Notes under the pieces: generated by a model
The model's input: only the letters and a program-made list of their open reading frames with translations
Told to the model about the DNA's origin: nothing
Database searches by the model: none
Shown here: positions 10,490 to 19,914 of the stretch, piece by piece
Layout of the letters: each line of letters starts with the position of its first letter
Numbering within the stretch: position 1 is the stretch's first letter
Origin: Strigamia acuminata
Taxonomy: Eukaryota; Arthropoda; Chilopoda; Geophilomorpha; Linotaeniidae
NCBI GenBank assembly: GCA_949358305.1
Contig: OX442314.1
Coordinates: 25,963,118-26,027,117, forward strand
Direction of reading: 5' to 3'
DNA: 64,000 bases
Program-made: the position numbers and the translations under genes

Positions 10490-11840
10490 AAAAATTTTAA
10501 AGTATTCCTGTTTCCTTCTGTTGGAAATAAATTGCACACGATGCGATTCGTAATGTGGAATGTTACAAGTGATTTTATTTCATTCAAACAAAAGGTTAAA
10601 TACAAGATTATCATATTCGTTGCTGATGGCGCTTTCGTGCGCTTCTCGGTGAGACCATTGGCGCTTGCTTCCGTGATCTCCCAACGCCTTCGATAAAATA
10701 TACTGTAGAGTCCCACGCCTTGACTAAACGTTCAAAATCATCCGAAAATTGGACCTTCACCTAAATCTGCACTAGGACATGGAAACTGTGATTATGTGAG
10801 ACTTTTACTTTCCTGCAATTTTTCTTTTGTGTTCTGACTGTTGTCTATTAATATTTGAGTGAAAGTGAGAAAAGAAGCTGTGGAACTTAAGGTAAATACA
10901 GCCATTGGCTTGCAAGAAAAAAACATTGAAATGCACTGAAATTGATTACATGGTTTATTCAGAAATTCCAAGTTCTAGTAAAAAGCTTTTTTACTCTAAG
11001 CTTGGACGAGCTCGTCCAAGCTCTAAGTAATTGCTTCGTTTGTTCATCCATTACTTGCCCGTGTTTAGTCCTTTTGCATAACATCCGTAACCAAGCATTT
11101 TTAGTTTGCAAATATAAGGCGAACAACATTCCGAGCTACTTGCGCAACCTTTACCGTATGCAGTACAACTAGAAAGCAAACGAGTAAAATTAGTGTAAGA
11201 TAGATTAGTGTGCGGCTGTGACAGTGTAGCACACCCAAACGCTCCCACGCCTTCTGTTCATACATTGAAAAATAAATCTAAACACCCGGTTTGCTTCTCT
11301 CCGTGACCAAGCCCATAAGAATAAAATGGTGTGCCAATGTTTATGTTTATAAACTTGGGTTGGATCGGGCTAGTATTTGGTCTGTTCCAAAGCTTTCAAA
11401 AAAACCGAAGGAATTAACCACTAACTGAGCTGGAACCGATGTGTTTCGTTACTATTTTGAACTCGGACCGAATCGGCAACGAGCCGATGCGATGTCAACG
11501 GTTCGGCGCAGTGACGAAACGGCTCGAGAATTTGAATTGATGAAATAGCTTTATACCAATTTACCTGCGCTTAGACATCTCTCCAATGTCCCGTATTTCT
11601 TCTGAAAAGAGAATTTCAAAAATATAATAAGTATGTATTGCTACTATGCACAACAAATAAGAGCACAGTGGATATTTTTGTCATTAAATTTTTAAATAAA
11701 AAGCAACTTTTATGATTTTCATTCAGACGTCGTTTTTTCGGGCCTCCGACGCAGGTCCCGAACTTTCAAATTTCGAATTTCTAAATTGTGTTTAATAAAG
11801 TTATATGGTTTTTTGATTTTGGGCCCCCGCTAATAACGAC
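10490..11840. repeat. Large inverted duplication, outer part of left arm
   Basis: Matches 17690-18995 in inverted orientation over about 1.3 kb with scattered differences. It contains exons 2 and 3 of the left cystine-knot peptide gene. Continuity with the inner part (15670-16330) was broken by the LTR retrotransposon. Confidence 0.9.
11001..11020. mobile_element. 20-bp perfect palindrome with 7-bp flanking duplication
   Basis: CTTGGACGAGCTCGTCCAAG is flanked by CTCTAAG at 10994-11000 and 11021-11027. The right arm of the duplication has a single CTCTAAG and no palindrome, giving an empty site. A related 25-bp copy lies at 26860-26884. Confidence 0.8.
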
Positions 11841-14800
11841 TGTGGTGACCACGAGGTCACAAAAGTGTTTAATAATTTTATAACATAATAAAAAGTGTTT
11901 TTAGTATTTACAATAATTAATTGCCAGATTATTACGGGAAAACTAGCAATACTAGTTTTACCGTTTCTGCGGAATCAACGTAATGATGACGTCAACCATT
12001 TGCATAATTCCCCGAATTTATGCAAAATACGTCATTTCTGGTCACTAGGGGTATTTAAACCCGTGTTTTGACCGGAAGCGCCACTTACAGATATATCACA
12101 GCAACAGTAGCATCAACACCTCACCTTTCAGGCCGAACACCACGGATTGATTGAGGACCGATGCCCGTCGGAAAAACACCGATCGGGAAAACGCCGAATT
12201 ACGTCGAAAAAACGTCTGTCGGACAAACACCGATTGGAAAAACTCCGAACTACGCCGAAAAAACGTCTGTCGGACAAACACCGATTGGAAAAACTCCGAA
12301 CCACGCCAAAAAAACGTCTGTCGGACAAACACCGATTGGAAAAACTCCGAACCACGCCGAAAAAACGTCTGTCGGACAAATACCGACTGAAAAAGCTCCG
12401 AAACCATCGAATAGAAATACACAACCCGACTTTACGAAACCGATAGAAGAAGAATCCGAACAGAGTCAGGACGGGTATAGCCTGTTCGACAATCGCGAAG
12501 ATAACCGGAGTAATCGTGTCACAATCACACACGGTTATAACTCAAAAAAATCGCAAATCGATAGCTGTAAGGAAGCGTACGAAATCGCTCGACTAGAAGG
12601 AATCCCTTACGATGAAGAGGGAGATCCGCTGGCACAGATGAACATGATCCTTCGAATGGCCAGAGAGCGAGCGGAGAAACGAGCTGCCCGACGAGAGAAG
12701 AAGGCCGTCAAACGTCAAAAAACGAATAATCAGACGACCGACTCGTACGACTCGACCCGAACCAGTTCCGACGCGGACGACGAAAGCGAAGCCGATTCGC
12801 TCGGTTCGAAAAGAATTAACGTCCAGGGATGGGCTAGTATCGTGGACGAGCCAGTCGAAGTGCAGAACGAGTTTTTGGAAGCTTTTCAGCAAGACAGTCG
12901 CAACAATCGAGGGAGACAATCGTGGGCATTCGCACAATCTTTCGCTGTTAAGGCTGGCCATACCAGCCAAACGCCGAACGACCCGAATTCCGAAATGATA
13001 CGATTGATTAATAAAAAAACCAGATCAGAAATCAACAGGGACAAGACAGGTTGGCAATGCCAAGCCTTGAAGATATCCGAACGGTTAAGGCCAACGTCGA
13101 CGCAGCTAACGAAGCGGCTAAAGCCAACATCAAAGCCACCAACGACGCCGAGAGAGAAACCGCAAAAATTAATTCGCAGTTACACGGAGGGAGGAAATCA
13201 ACTGTCTTAATAAAACAAAACAATGGGGTCCTAAACGGAATAGCCGTAAATGGAATTTTCCCCCCCGGAACACAACTAACCGAATCACAGCCAAACTCGA
13301 CAACACCAACCTTGACTGATCCAAACTCAACTGATTACAATTACAACCGATTCGTACCACAAAATGGAATTACGTCCCCGAACTACGGAAGCCAATATCA
13401 AGCCGACCCCATAATGGAAGCTAGATTAAGGGCACTCGAGGAGCGGGCCCGCGCCGACTCCCAAGTCAATCAACATCGAAATTTAAGAAATCGACCAAGG
13501 CAGAATGAGAGCCTTCTTCGAAAGTATTCTGCCGATCAATGGGCTTTAGAACAAAAAGACCGAAACATAAAGTGGTCACAACTGCGGCTAATGAGATTCG
13601 ACGGAACTTGGAGAGCCGGGAATAGATTCCTAGATGAAGTGGCACTCACCATTTCGCGGCTTGGAGCCGAACCCGACGAAATGGTAGCAAAAGGGCTACC
13701 TGAAATGTTAGTAGGGGAAGCTAGAGCCTGGTATGTAGAGGCGAAACTAAAAACGTGGGAGCAATTTGTCATCGCTTTCAACAATCAGTACGGCGAGACC
13801 CAAAAAGAAATCAGGCAGAGAGTTAGTCTCATGCTACAAGCCGCAGGAGAAGAACTAAGAGCCTATTTCCGGCGAGCAAAAAGTCTGTTCAATGAGTTGG
13901 ATACGCCACTCGACGAATATGCACAAAACGTGATTTTCGAGAAAGGACTGAACGACACCTCGAAGAAAGTACTGAGAGATATGAACGCGCCAACAGCGGA
14001 TAGTTTCGAGCAACTGCTAAAATTCGTAAATGAATATCACGAAGAAGTGGACGACCGTTATACGGAAGCCCTGACGCCCGAACAGAGAACACAAACACAG
14101 CTCCGCATACAGCGGATTCACGCGAAAAATCATGACGCGGGAAGACTAATCCAGTCGCGTAGTTTCCTGAACGGGGAAATCGAGGCCGCACCATCGAAAA
14201 AATCAAATGACAAATCTACTTCGAACCCGATACCAGCCCCAAAAGCTTATCGAGCTAGTACGAAAACCGATACACCCAATTTCGAAGACGGGAGGGAAAG
14301 TGAAGAAGACGACTCCGAGCCGAACTCAGAGAACGACGCGAATAAAACCGAGCATCACAACCCAAAGAGTGACAAGCCTTACGAAAAAAGGGATTTCACA
14401 AAACGATCATTCACACGGACGGAAAACTCTACTACAAGACCTTGCAATTATTGTAACGAGGTGGGACATTGGAGGAGGGATTGCCCGAAACGAAAGAAGA
14501 GGAAAGAAGAGAAGAAAGCCGCCGAGAACAAAGCATTGTTAGAAAAGCTAACAGCTAAATTTGAAGAATTGACAAAAAACTGGTTAAAGCAGACAGAGAA
14601 AAAATAAATCTGTCTGCACGCCCGGAAGACCGAACCCCGAATAGAACCACGAACGAAACAATTAACCAAGCAATCAACGAAATAATTACGGAAGAAATAG
14701 ATAAATTAAAAACCCAATTAGATAATAAAGAAACCAGCGACTCAGATTCGGAAGCCGAATTAAAAACCAAATGGAAAAACACCAATTGGTTAGAAAAACA

Positions 14801-16061
14801 AATTAAGGAATTACAGACAAAAATCGCTTATTTCACCACGGCTCACTTCGCCACAGAAAAACTCGAATATAGTGGATCAACCACTGGCAGAAAAATAACC
14901 ACCCCACCTCCTTCTATGAGTGCCCTCAAGGAGTCACTCGAGAGGAAGATGTAGTAAAAAAAAAAAAAAAAAAAAAACATTTTTAAGGAGAAATTTCGCA
15001 ATGTCATTTATCTTTTAATTTTATAACGACATTGCTGAGGAGGGGACGTGTGGTGACCACGAGGTCACAAAAGTGTTTAATAATTTTATAACATAATAAA
15101 AAGTGTTTTTAGTATTTACAATAATTAATTGCCAGATTATTACGGGAAAACTAGCAATACTAGTTTTACCGTTTCTGCGGAATCAACGTAATGATGACGT
15201 CAACCATTTGCATAATTCCCCGAATTTATGCAAAATACGTCATTTCCGGTCACTAGGGGTATTTAAACCCGTGTTTTGACCGGAAGCGCCACTTACAGAT
15301 ATATCACAGCAACAGTAGCATCAACACCTCACCTTTCAGGCCGAACACCACGGATTGATCAAGGACCGATGCCCGTTGCCCAAATCATCTGTAACACCAA
15401 GACCAGGATATTTGTCGTAGCAAAACTACGACCGAAATATCTCATCATCGCCGAAGCGTTTTGCGAACACGTGTTTCGCCAAGACGCCATTAACCCTAGA
15501 CAACCAGAAGCCACGTGTAAGACTGCCGTGCAGCAACAAATCGTATCCGCCGACAAGGATCCGAGACCACAACATTGTTAAGTATTATTGTAATATTACA
15601 GTGTTCAATAAAAGGGTTTTATTAGTAAGATATTGTGTAAGTTTATTTACCGGAACCAAGGTTACGACACGACTTTGTCCCCAGGACCCGTAAACCTCCA
15701 GCCAGCCCGGCCCTGCTCTCATTGAGTTGACATTAATAATTGTAGAAGCAAGCACTCTGTAGTAGTGATTTTATTCTATTCTGTTTCTGTTCCTTTTAAC
15801 ATCACTACTGAGCTAAAAGACATCACAGGAGCTACAGATTGAATGCATAAATAACTGTGGAACATAAATGTGAGAAATTTAGTTAACTGAGATATCTCTA
15901 TCCACTGTTTGTGCTACATACAGTACGTAGCTACGGATTTATAATAATTGCAAAGTTAAAAATCGATTTTAGTTACCTAGTTTCGAGATTGCCGACGGCG
16001 TAACATTTTGGGCGAGCAGCATCAAACCAATTGCCATCAGAAGAATAGAACACTTGTTCAT
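11051..16061 (-). CDS. Secreted cystine-knot (ICK) peptide, left copy, three exons
   Basis: Minus-strand exons 15977-16061, 11565-11601 and 11051-11168 join in phase (1, then 2). Exon 1 encodes a hydrophobic signal peptide. The 37-nt exon 2 encodes a short acidic propeptide ending in a basic pair. Exon 3 encodes the mature domain with spacing C-x6-C-x5-CC-x4-C-x8-C, the inhibitor-cystine-knot pattern, and ends at TTA 11051-11053. Such peptides are secreted and may be toxin-like, antimicrobial or hormonal; nothing here decides which. Intron 1 is about 4.4 kb because a 3.83-kb LTR retrotransposon sits in it; without it the intron would be about 540 bp, like the right copy. The reading frame itself is intact. 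Confidence 0.8.
11841..12168 (+). repeat. 5' LTR, truncated
   Basis: About 328 bp, nearly identical to 15049-15376. It holds a TATA-like GTATTTAAACCC near 12050 but lacks the polyadenylation signal and downstream part present in the 3' LTR. Confidence 0.85.
12161..13210 (+). CDS. Retroelement ORF1: N-terminal gag region with 17-aa tandem repeats
   Basis: The open frame starts at ATG 12161, inside the LTR-shared sequence, and runs to 13210. Residues ~5-80 are four to five copies of a 17-residue unit (51 bp; core KTSVGQTPIGKTPN). An acidic/basic low-complexity region and an Arg/Lys-rich helical stretch follow. After about 13015 the useful frame moves by -1 to the main gag frame, at a run of seven A (13013-13019). 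The last ~60 codons of this frame are probably non-native. The function of the repeats is unknown. Confidence 0.65.
   Translation: MPVGKTPIGKTPNYVEKTSVGQTPIGKTPNYAEKTSVGQTPIGKTPNHAKKTSVGQTPIGKTPNHAEKTSVGQIPTEKAPKPSNRNTQPDFTKPIEEESEQSQDGYSLFDNREDNRSNRVTITHGYNSKKSQIDSCKEAYEIARLEGIPYDEEGDPLAQMNMILRMARERAEKRAARREKKAVKRQKTNNQTTDSYDSTRTSSDADDESEADSLGSKRINVQGWASIVDEPVEVQNEFLEAFQQDSRNNRGRQSWAFAQSFAVKAGHTSQTPNDPNSEMIRLINKKTRSEINRDKTGWQCQALKISERLRPTSTQLTKRLKPTSKPPTTPREKPQKLIRSYTEGGNQLS
13015..14607 (+). CDS. Retroelement ORF2: gag capsid region and zinc knuckle
   Basis: Open from 13015 (first ATG 13051). It begins with an Ala/Lys-rich coiled-coil-like segment. The retrotransposon gag domain follows at roughly residues 185-330, with motifs such as ALTISRLGAEP, GEARAWYVEAK and NVIFEKGLN. 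A charged linker and a CCHC zinc knuckle (CNYCNEVGHWRRDCP, C-x2-C-x4-H-x4-C) come near the C-terminus. It would package element RNA. The stop is TAA 14605-14607, directly after a run of six A, where the next open frame continues at -1. Confidence 0.85.
   Translation, partial: KNQIRNQQGQDRLAMPSLEDIRTVKANVDAANEAAKANIKATNDAERETAKINSQLHGGRKSTVLIKQNNGVLNGIAVNGIFPPGTQLTESQPNSTTPTLTDPNSTDYNYNRFVPQNGITSPNYGSQYQADPIMEARLRALEERARADSQVNQHRNLRNRPRQNESLLRKYSADQWALEQKDRNIKWSQLRLMRFDGTWRAGNRFLDEVALTISRLGAEPDEMVAKGLPEMLVGEARAWYVEAKLKTWEQFVIAFNNQYGETQKEIRQRVSLMLQAAGEELRAYFRRAKSLFNELDTPLDEYAQNVIFEKGLNDTSKKVLRDMNAPTADSFEQLLKFVNEYHEEVDDRYTEALTPEQRTQTQLRIQRIHAKNHDAGRLIQSRSFLNGEIEAAPSKKSNDKSTSNPIPAPKAYRASTKTDTPNFEDGRESEEDDSEPNSENDANKTEHHNPKSDKPYEKRDFTKRSFTRTENSTTRPCNYCNEVGHWRRDCPKRKKRKEEKKAAENKALLEKLTAKFEELTKNWLKQTEKK
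14604..14954 (+). CDS. Retroelement ORF3: short ATG-less -1 frame after gag
   Basis: About 116 codons open in the -1 frame from the gag stop to TAG 14952-14954. Composition is charged and helical (segments TEEIDKLKTQL and WLEKQIKELQTKI look coiled-coil). It has no polymerase or protease motif. It sits where pol would normally start, so it is either a relic or a C-terminal gag extension made by frameshifting. Confidence 0.5.
   Translation: MNLSARPEDRTPNRTTNETINQAINEIITEEIDKLKTQLDNKETSDSDSEAELKTKWKNTNWLEKQIKELQTKIAYFTTAHFATEKLEYSGSTTGRKITTPPPSMSALKESLERKM
15049..15669 (+). repeat. 3' LTR, full length (621 bp)
   Basis: TG...CA ends, TATA-like motif near 15260 and AATAAA near 15607 followed by a GT/T-rich stretch. 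An open frame inside it (from 15276) is judged fortuitous. Confidence 0.9.
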
Positions 16062-16330
16062 ATTTGCCTTCAAGATTCAAAAAGTAACAAGAATAATTTA
16101 CAGTAGTGTATACATTCCGAGCAACATTCGAAAATGTAATAAAAAAAGAGATGGTTATTTACCTGTATTTTGAGTTGAAGACTGAATTTCTGTGTACAAT
16201 GAGTGTACTGTATATGATATGCTGCCTATTCCGACGAGTTTAAATAGGATTATTTTTCCACTCGTTAATTGAGCTATAGCTAATCAGTGCAGCATGAAAG
16301 TACTTATAAGTACATTAACTGAAATCATTA
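15670..16330. repeat. Large inverted duplication, inner part of left arm
   Basis: Matches 17040-17690 inverted. It contains exon 1 of the left cystine-knot gene. The junction with 11840 is recovered when the retrotransposon and one CGAC copy are removed. Confidence 0.9.
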
Positions 16331-17040
16331 CAGTTAATTTCTAATTATAATTGCATTAAACTAAATAGCATTAAAACACACCTGCATTAACTGTAATGTA
16401 TTTCTAATTAGAAACACATTAAACTAAATGGCATTAAAACACACCTGTGTGACCGTCAGGCCACCTGGGGTGACCTACCTCACTGCCACACACCACCACA
16501 CGGCCCCAAGATCACCCCCTCATTGGGTAAGGTGATCTAGCCCGGGGGAAGGAGGGAGCTGAGTGGTGCGGGGAGGAGATGCAGAGAGAGAGAGAGAGTG
16601 CGGACACCGACCAGGACGGTCGTGTGTTAAGGGTTCCAGGAGTTGTAGTCATTGAGGGGACAAGACGTGTCCCGGCTGTGAGGACTCTGCATTCCTTCCC
16701 ATTCACCACAGCGACGCTCAGTACTATGGTGGAGTCCATAGTGCAGCCTCCATGAGTGGTCACTGCGGGTCGTAGGTAAGTACGACATGATTGTAATGTT
16801 GAACCGACTACGTCACCCATTGGGCTCACGCCCAGTGTGTGACGGGTCGGTTGCCGGTGCGGCGTGCCTTCGTGGCACCCCTGCAACAGGTGACGGGATT
16901 CCCCATACCCCTAGACAACGTAATAAAGGCCAACCAACCAATATTAGGGGAGTTCTTGTCATTTACGTGAGTATGCGTCCCACACCAGTGTGTAATTAGT
17001 CCCCTAGTTGCTCTGGCGAAGACCATATCAGTCACACCTG
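16330..17040. repeat. Spacer of the large palindrome: direct repeats plus GC-rich island
   Basis: 16340-16450 holds two direct copies of a CATTAAACTAAATRGCATTAAAACACACC-type unit. From about 16450 to 17030 the base composition turns GC-rich, unlike everything around it. Its borders carry CACACCTGTGTGAC and GTCACACCTG, opposed in orientation, so it may be an insertion at the symmetry centre. No gene or RNA was recognised in it. Confidence 0.5.
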
Positions 17041-18995
17041 TAATGATTTCAGTTAATGTATTTATAAATACTTTCATGCTGCACTGATTAGCTATAGCTC
17101 AATTAACGAGTGGAAAAATAATCCTATTTAAACTCGTCGGAATAGGCAGCATATCATATACAGTAGTACACTCATTGTACACAGAAATTCAGTCTTCAAC
17201 TCAAAATACAGGTAAATAACCATCTCTTTTTTTATTACATTTTTGAATGTTGCTCGGAATGTATACACTACTGTAAATTATACTTGTTACTTTTTGAATC
17301 TTGAAGGCAAATATGAACAAGTGTTCTATTCTTCTGATGGCAATTGGTTTGATGCTGCTCGCCCAAAATGTTACGCCGTCGGCAATCTCGAAACTAGGTA
17401 ACTAAAATCGATTTTTAACTTTGCAATTATTATAAATCCGTAGCTACGTACTGTATGTAGCACAAACAGTGGAGATATCTCAGTTAACTAAATTTCTCAC
17501 ATTTATGTTCCACAGTTATTTATGCATTCAATCTGTAGCTCCTGTGATGTCTTTTAGCTCAGTAGTGGTGTTAAAAGGAACAGAAACAGAATAGAATAAA
17601 ATCACTACTATAGAGTGTTTGCTTCTACAATTATTAACATCAACTCAATGAGAGCAGGGCCGGGCTAGCTGGAGGTTTACGGGTCCTGCGGATAAAGACG
17701 TTATTAGCGGGGGCCCAAAATCGAAAAACCATATAACTTTATTAAACACAATTTAGAAATTTGGAATTTGAAAGTTCGGGACCTGCGTCGGAGGCCCGAA
17801 AAAACGACGTCTGAATGAGAATCATAAATGTTGCTTTTAATTTTAAAATTTAATGACAAAAATATCCACTGTGCTCTTATTTGTTGTGCATAGTAGCAAT
17901 ACATACTTATTATATTTTTGAAATTCTCTTTTCAGAAGAAATACGGGACATTGGAGCGATGTTTAAGCGCAGGTAAATTGGTATAAAGCTATTTCATCAA
18001 TACAAATTCTCGAGCCGTTTCGTCACTGCGCCGAACCGTTGACATCGCATCGGCTCGTTGCCGATTCGGTCCGAGTTCAAAATAGTAACGAAACACATCG
18101 GTTCCAGCTCATTTAGTGGTCAATTCCTTCCGTTTTTATGAAAGCTTTGGAACAGACCAAATACTAGCCCGATCCAACCCAAGTTTTTAAACATAAACGT
18201 TGGCACACCATTTTATTCTTATGGGCTTGGTCACGGAGAGAAGCAAACCGAGTGTTTAGATTTATTTTTCAATGTATTAACAGAAGGCATGGGAGCGTGG
18301 GGTGTGCTACACTGTCACAGCCGCACACTAATCTATCTTACACTAATTTTACTAGTTTGTTTTTTAGTTGTATTGCATACGGTGATGCTTGCAAAACTAG
18401 CTCGGAATGTTGTTTCACTTATGTTTGCAAAAGCAGACCGGGGTGGGATAAGAAATGTTATCGATCTGGAATGAACAATGGATGAACAACGAAGCAATTA
18501 CTTAGAGTAAAAAAGCTTTTTACTAGAACTTGGAATTTCTGAATAAACCATGTAATCAATTTCAGTGCATTTCAATGTTTTTTTCTTGCAAGCCAATGGC
18601 TGTATTTACCTTAAGTTCCACAGCTTCTTTTCTCACTCAAATATTAATAGACAACAGTCAGAACACAAAAGAAAAATTGCAGGAAAGTAAAAGTCTCATA
18701 ATCACAGTTTCCATGTCCTAGTGCAGATTTAGGTGAAGGTCCAATTTTCGGATGATTTTGAACGTTTAGTCAAGGCGTGGGACTCTACAGTATATTTTAT
18801 CGAAGGCGTTGGGAGATCACGGAAGCAAGCGCCAATGGTCTCACCGAGAAGCGCAAGAAAGCGCCATCAGCAACGAATATGATAATCTTGTATTTAACCT
18901 TTTGTTTGAATGAAATAAAATCACTTGTAACATTCCACATTACGAATCGCATCGTGTTCAATTTATTTGCAACAGAAGAAAACAGGAAGCATGCC
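17040..18995. repeat. Large inverted duplication, right arm (uninterrupted)
   Basis: About 1.95 kb, complementary to 10490-11840 plus 15670-16330. It holds the right cystine-knot gene and shows the site without the retrotransposon and without the 20-bp palindrome found in the left arm. Confidence 0.9.
17313..18485 (+). CDS. Secreted cystine-knot (ICK) peptide, right copy, three exons
   Basis: Exons 17313-17397 (85 nt), 17936-17972 (37 nt) and 18368-18485 (118 nt) have the same lengths and phases as the left copy. Exon 1 is a signal peptide and exon 2 an acidic propeptide ending in a basic pair. Exon 3 is a mature domain with C-x6-C-x5-CC-x4-C-x9-C, one residue longer before the last Cys than the left copy, and with several substitutions between cysteines. 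The stop is TGA 18483-18485. The two genes diverge from the palindrome centre. Intact frames in both suggest both are kept. A role in venom, immunity or signalling cannot be told apart from sequence. Confidence 0.8.
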
Positions 18996-19009
18996 AAACG
19001 AATTTAAAC

Positions 19010-19914
19010 GGCCATTTTGGTAAAAAAGTTATAGCCAAACTTCTCTCAGCTCAGAAATGTATGTATCTGTCATCAGGATCCCATAAATACGCCGCAGCAA
19101 CTATCCCTCCCAAAAGTTGCCCAAAGATATGTGGATGGCTAATAGATTAGAAGCAATCAAATCAATACAGTAAAAAGAAGAGCCAACAAATATTTTTTCA
19201 TGCAAACATCTGGTATTTAAACTCGTGTGACTATTTTTCGAGAGCTATCATGCCCTTTCTCAGCTCTATTTTCTTTATCATTGAAAATAACATAGACTTG
19301 GTTTACACTAGACAGTAATTATATTTTATTTCATCATCATTTCACATTTGTAACAACTACTTTCTGTAACCTACATGCAGTGAATACTGAATAATATAAT
19401 CATGTATATAATTCCCACATATCAAATTTTATAATATAGAATTTTCTTCCCGTTTTTGAACCCGTCAAACGACTTTAACGAAATGAGCGATCACAATAAA
19501 TTGTTTTGAGCCCTTTTTAGTGAGTTGTATATAATTAAATCACAGGCAATGTAATAAGACAGATCACACCACTCGGTGATTATTGTGCACAACATCGATT
19601 AACAAGTACACTTGACAGAACAACGATATGTCCGTCGTACCCACGATACGATCCAATCTCAACTTCCTTTCCTACTGGACAGAATATCTAATCGTGACTA
19701 CAGAATAACAATAAACAAAGACACAACAAGTAATGCTTTGATTAAGCGTCTTCTTGTTATTATTGACTCTTTCGCAAATTATGGATTAAAATTGATCAAT
19801 TGAATTCAAAGAATTAATTATAACGACGAGATATACTTAGGAGATTGTCTGTGTCACAGCTCTTACGATTTACGATTGGACAAGGAAGCAATTGCAACAG
19901 GTACGGTAAATGAA
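19010..19914. other. Intergenic / 3' UTR of NMDAR1; no gene seen
   Basis: AT-rich DNA between the right arm of the palindrome and the NMDAR1 stop codon. Reading both strands shows no exon-like stretch with splice sites. The part next to 19914 is presumably NMDAR1 3' UTR. Confidence 0.5.

Larger units (their letters stand above)
11841..15669 (+). mobile_element. Non-autonomous gag-only LTR retrotransposon (TR-GAG-like)
   Basis: The element starts TGTGGTGACC and ends TTACGACA, flanked by CGAC at 11837-11840 and 15670-15673. The 3' LTR is 15049-15669. The 5' LTR matches only its first ~328 bp (11841-12168), so the LTR 3' part and the primer-binding site are missing. A purine-rich tract (GAGGAGGGGA) precedes the 3' LTR. 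It encodes gag but no protease, reverse transcriptase or integrase; the whole internal region is only 2.9 kb. The insertion lies in intron 1 of the left cystine-knot gene, on the opposite strand. Confidence 0.9.

Noticed and set aside
10459-10716. Matching open frames in both palindrome arms (10459-10716 and 18777-19007)
   Set aside because: They exist on both strands of the same repeat, end at the duplication border and have no splice or domain support; probably the untranslated region after the peptide genes.
15276-15581. 101-codon open frame inside the 3' LTR
   Set aside because: Lies across LTR promoter and polyadenylation signals and has no family features; a frame from the same ATG in the 5' LTR leads elsewhere.
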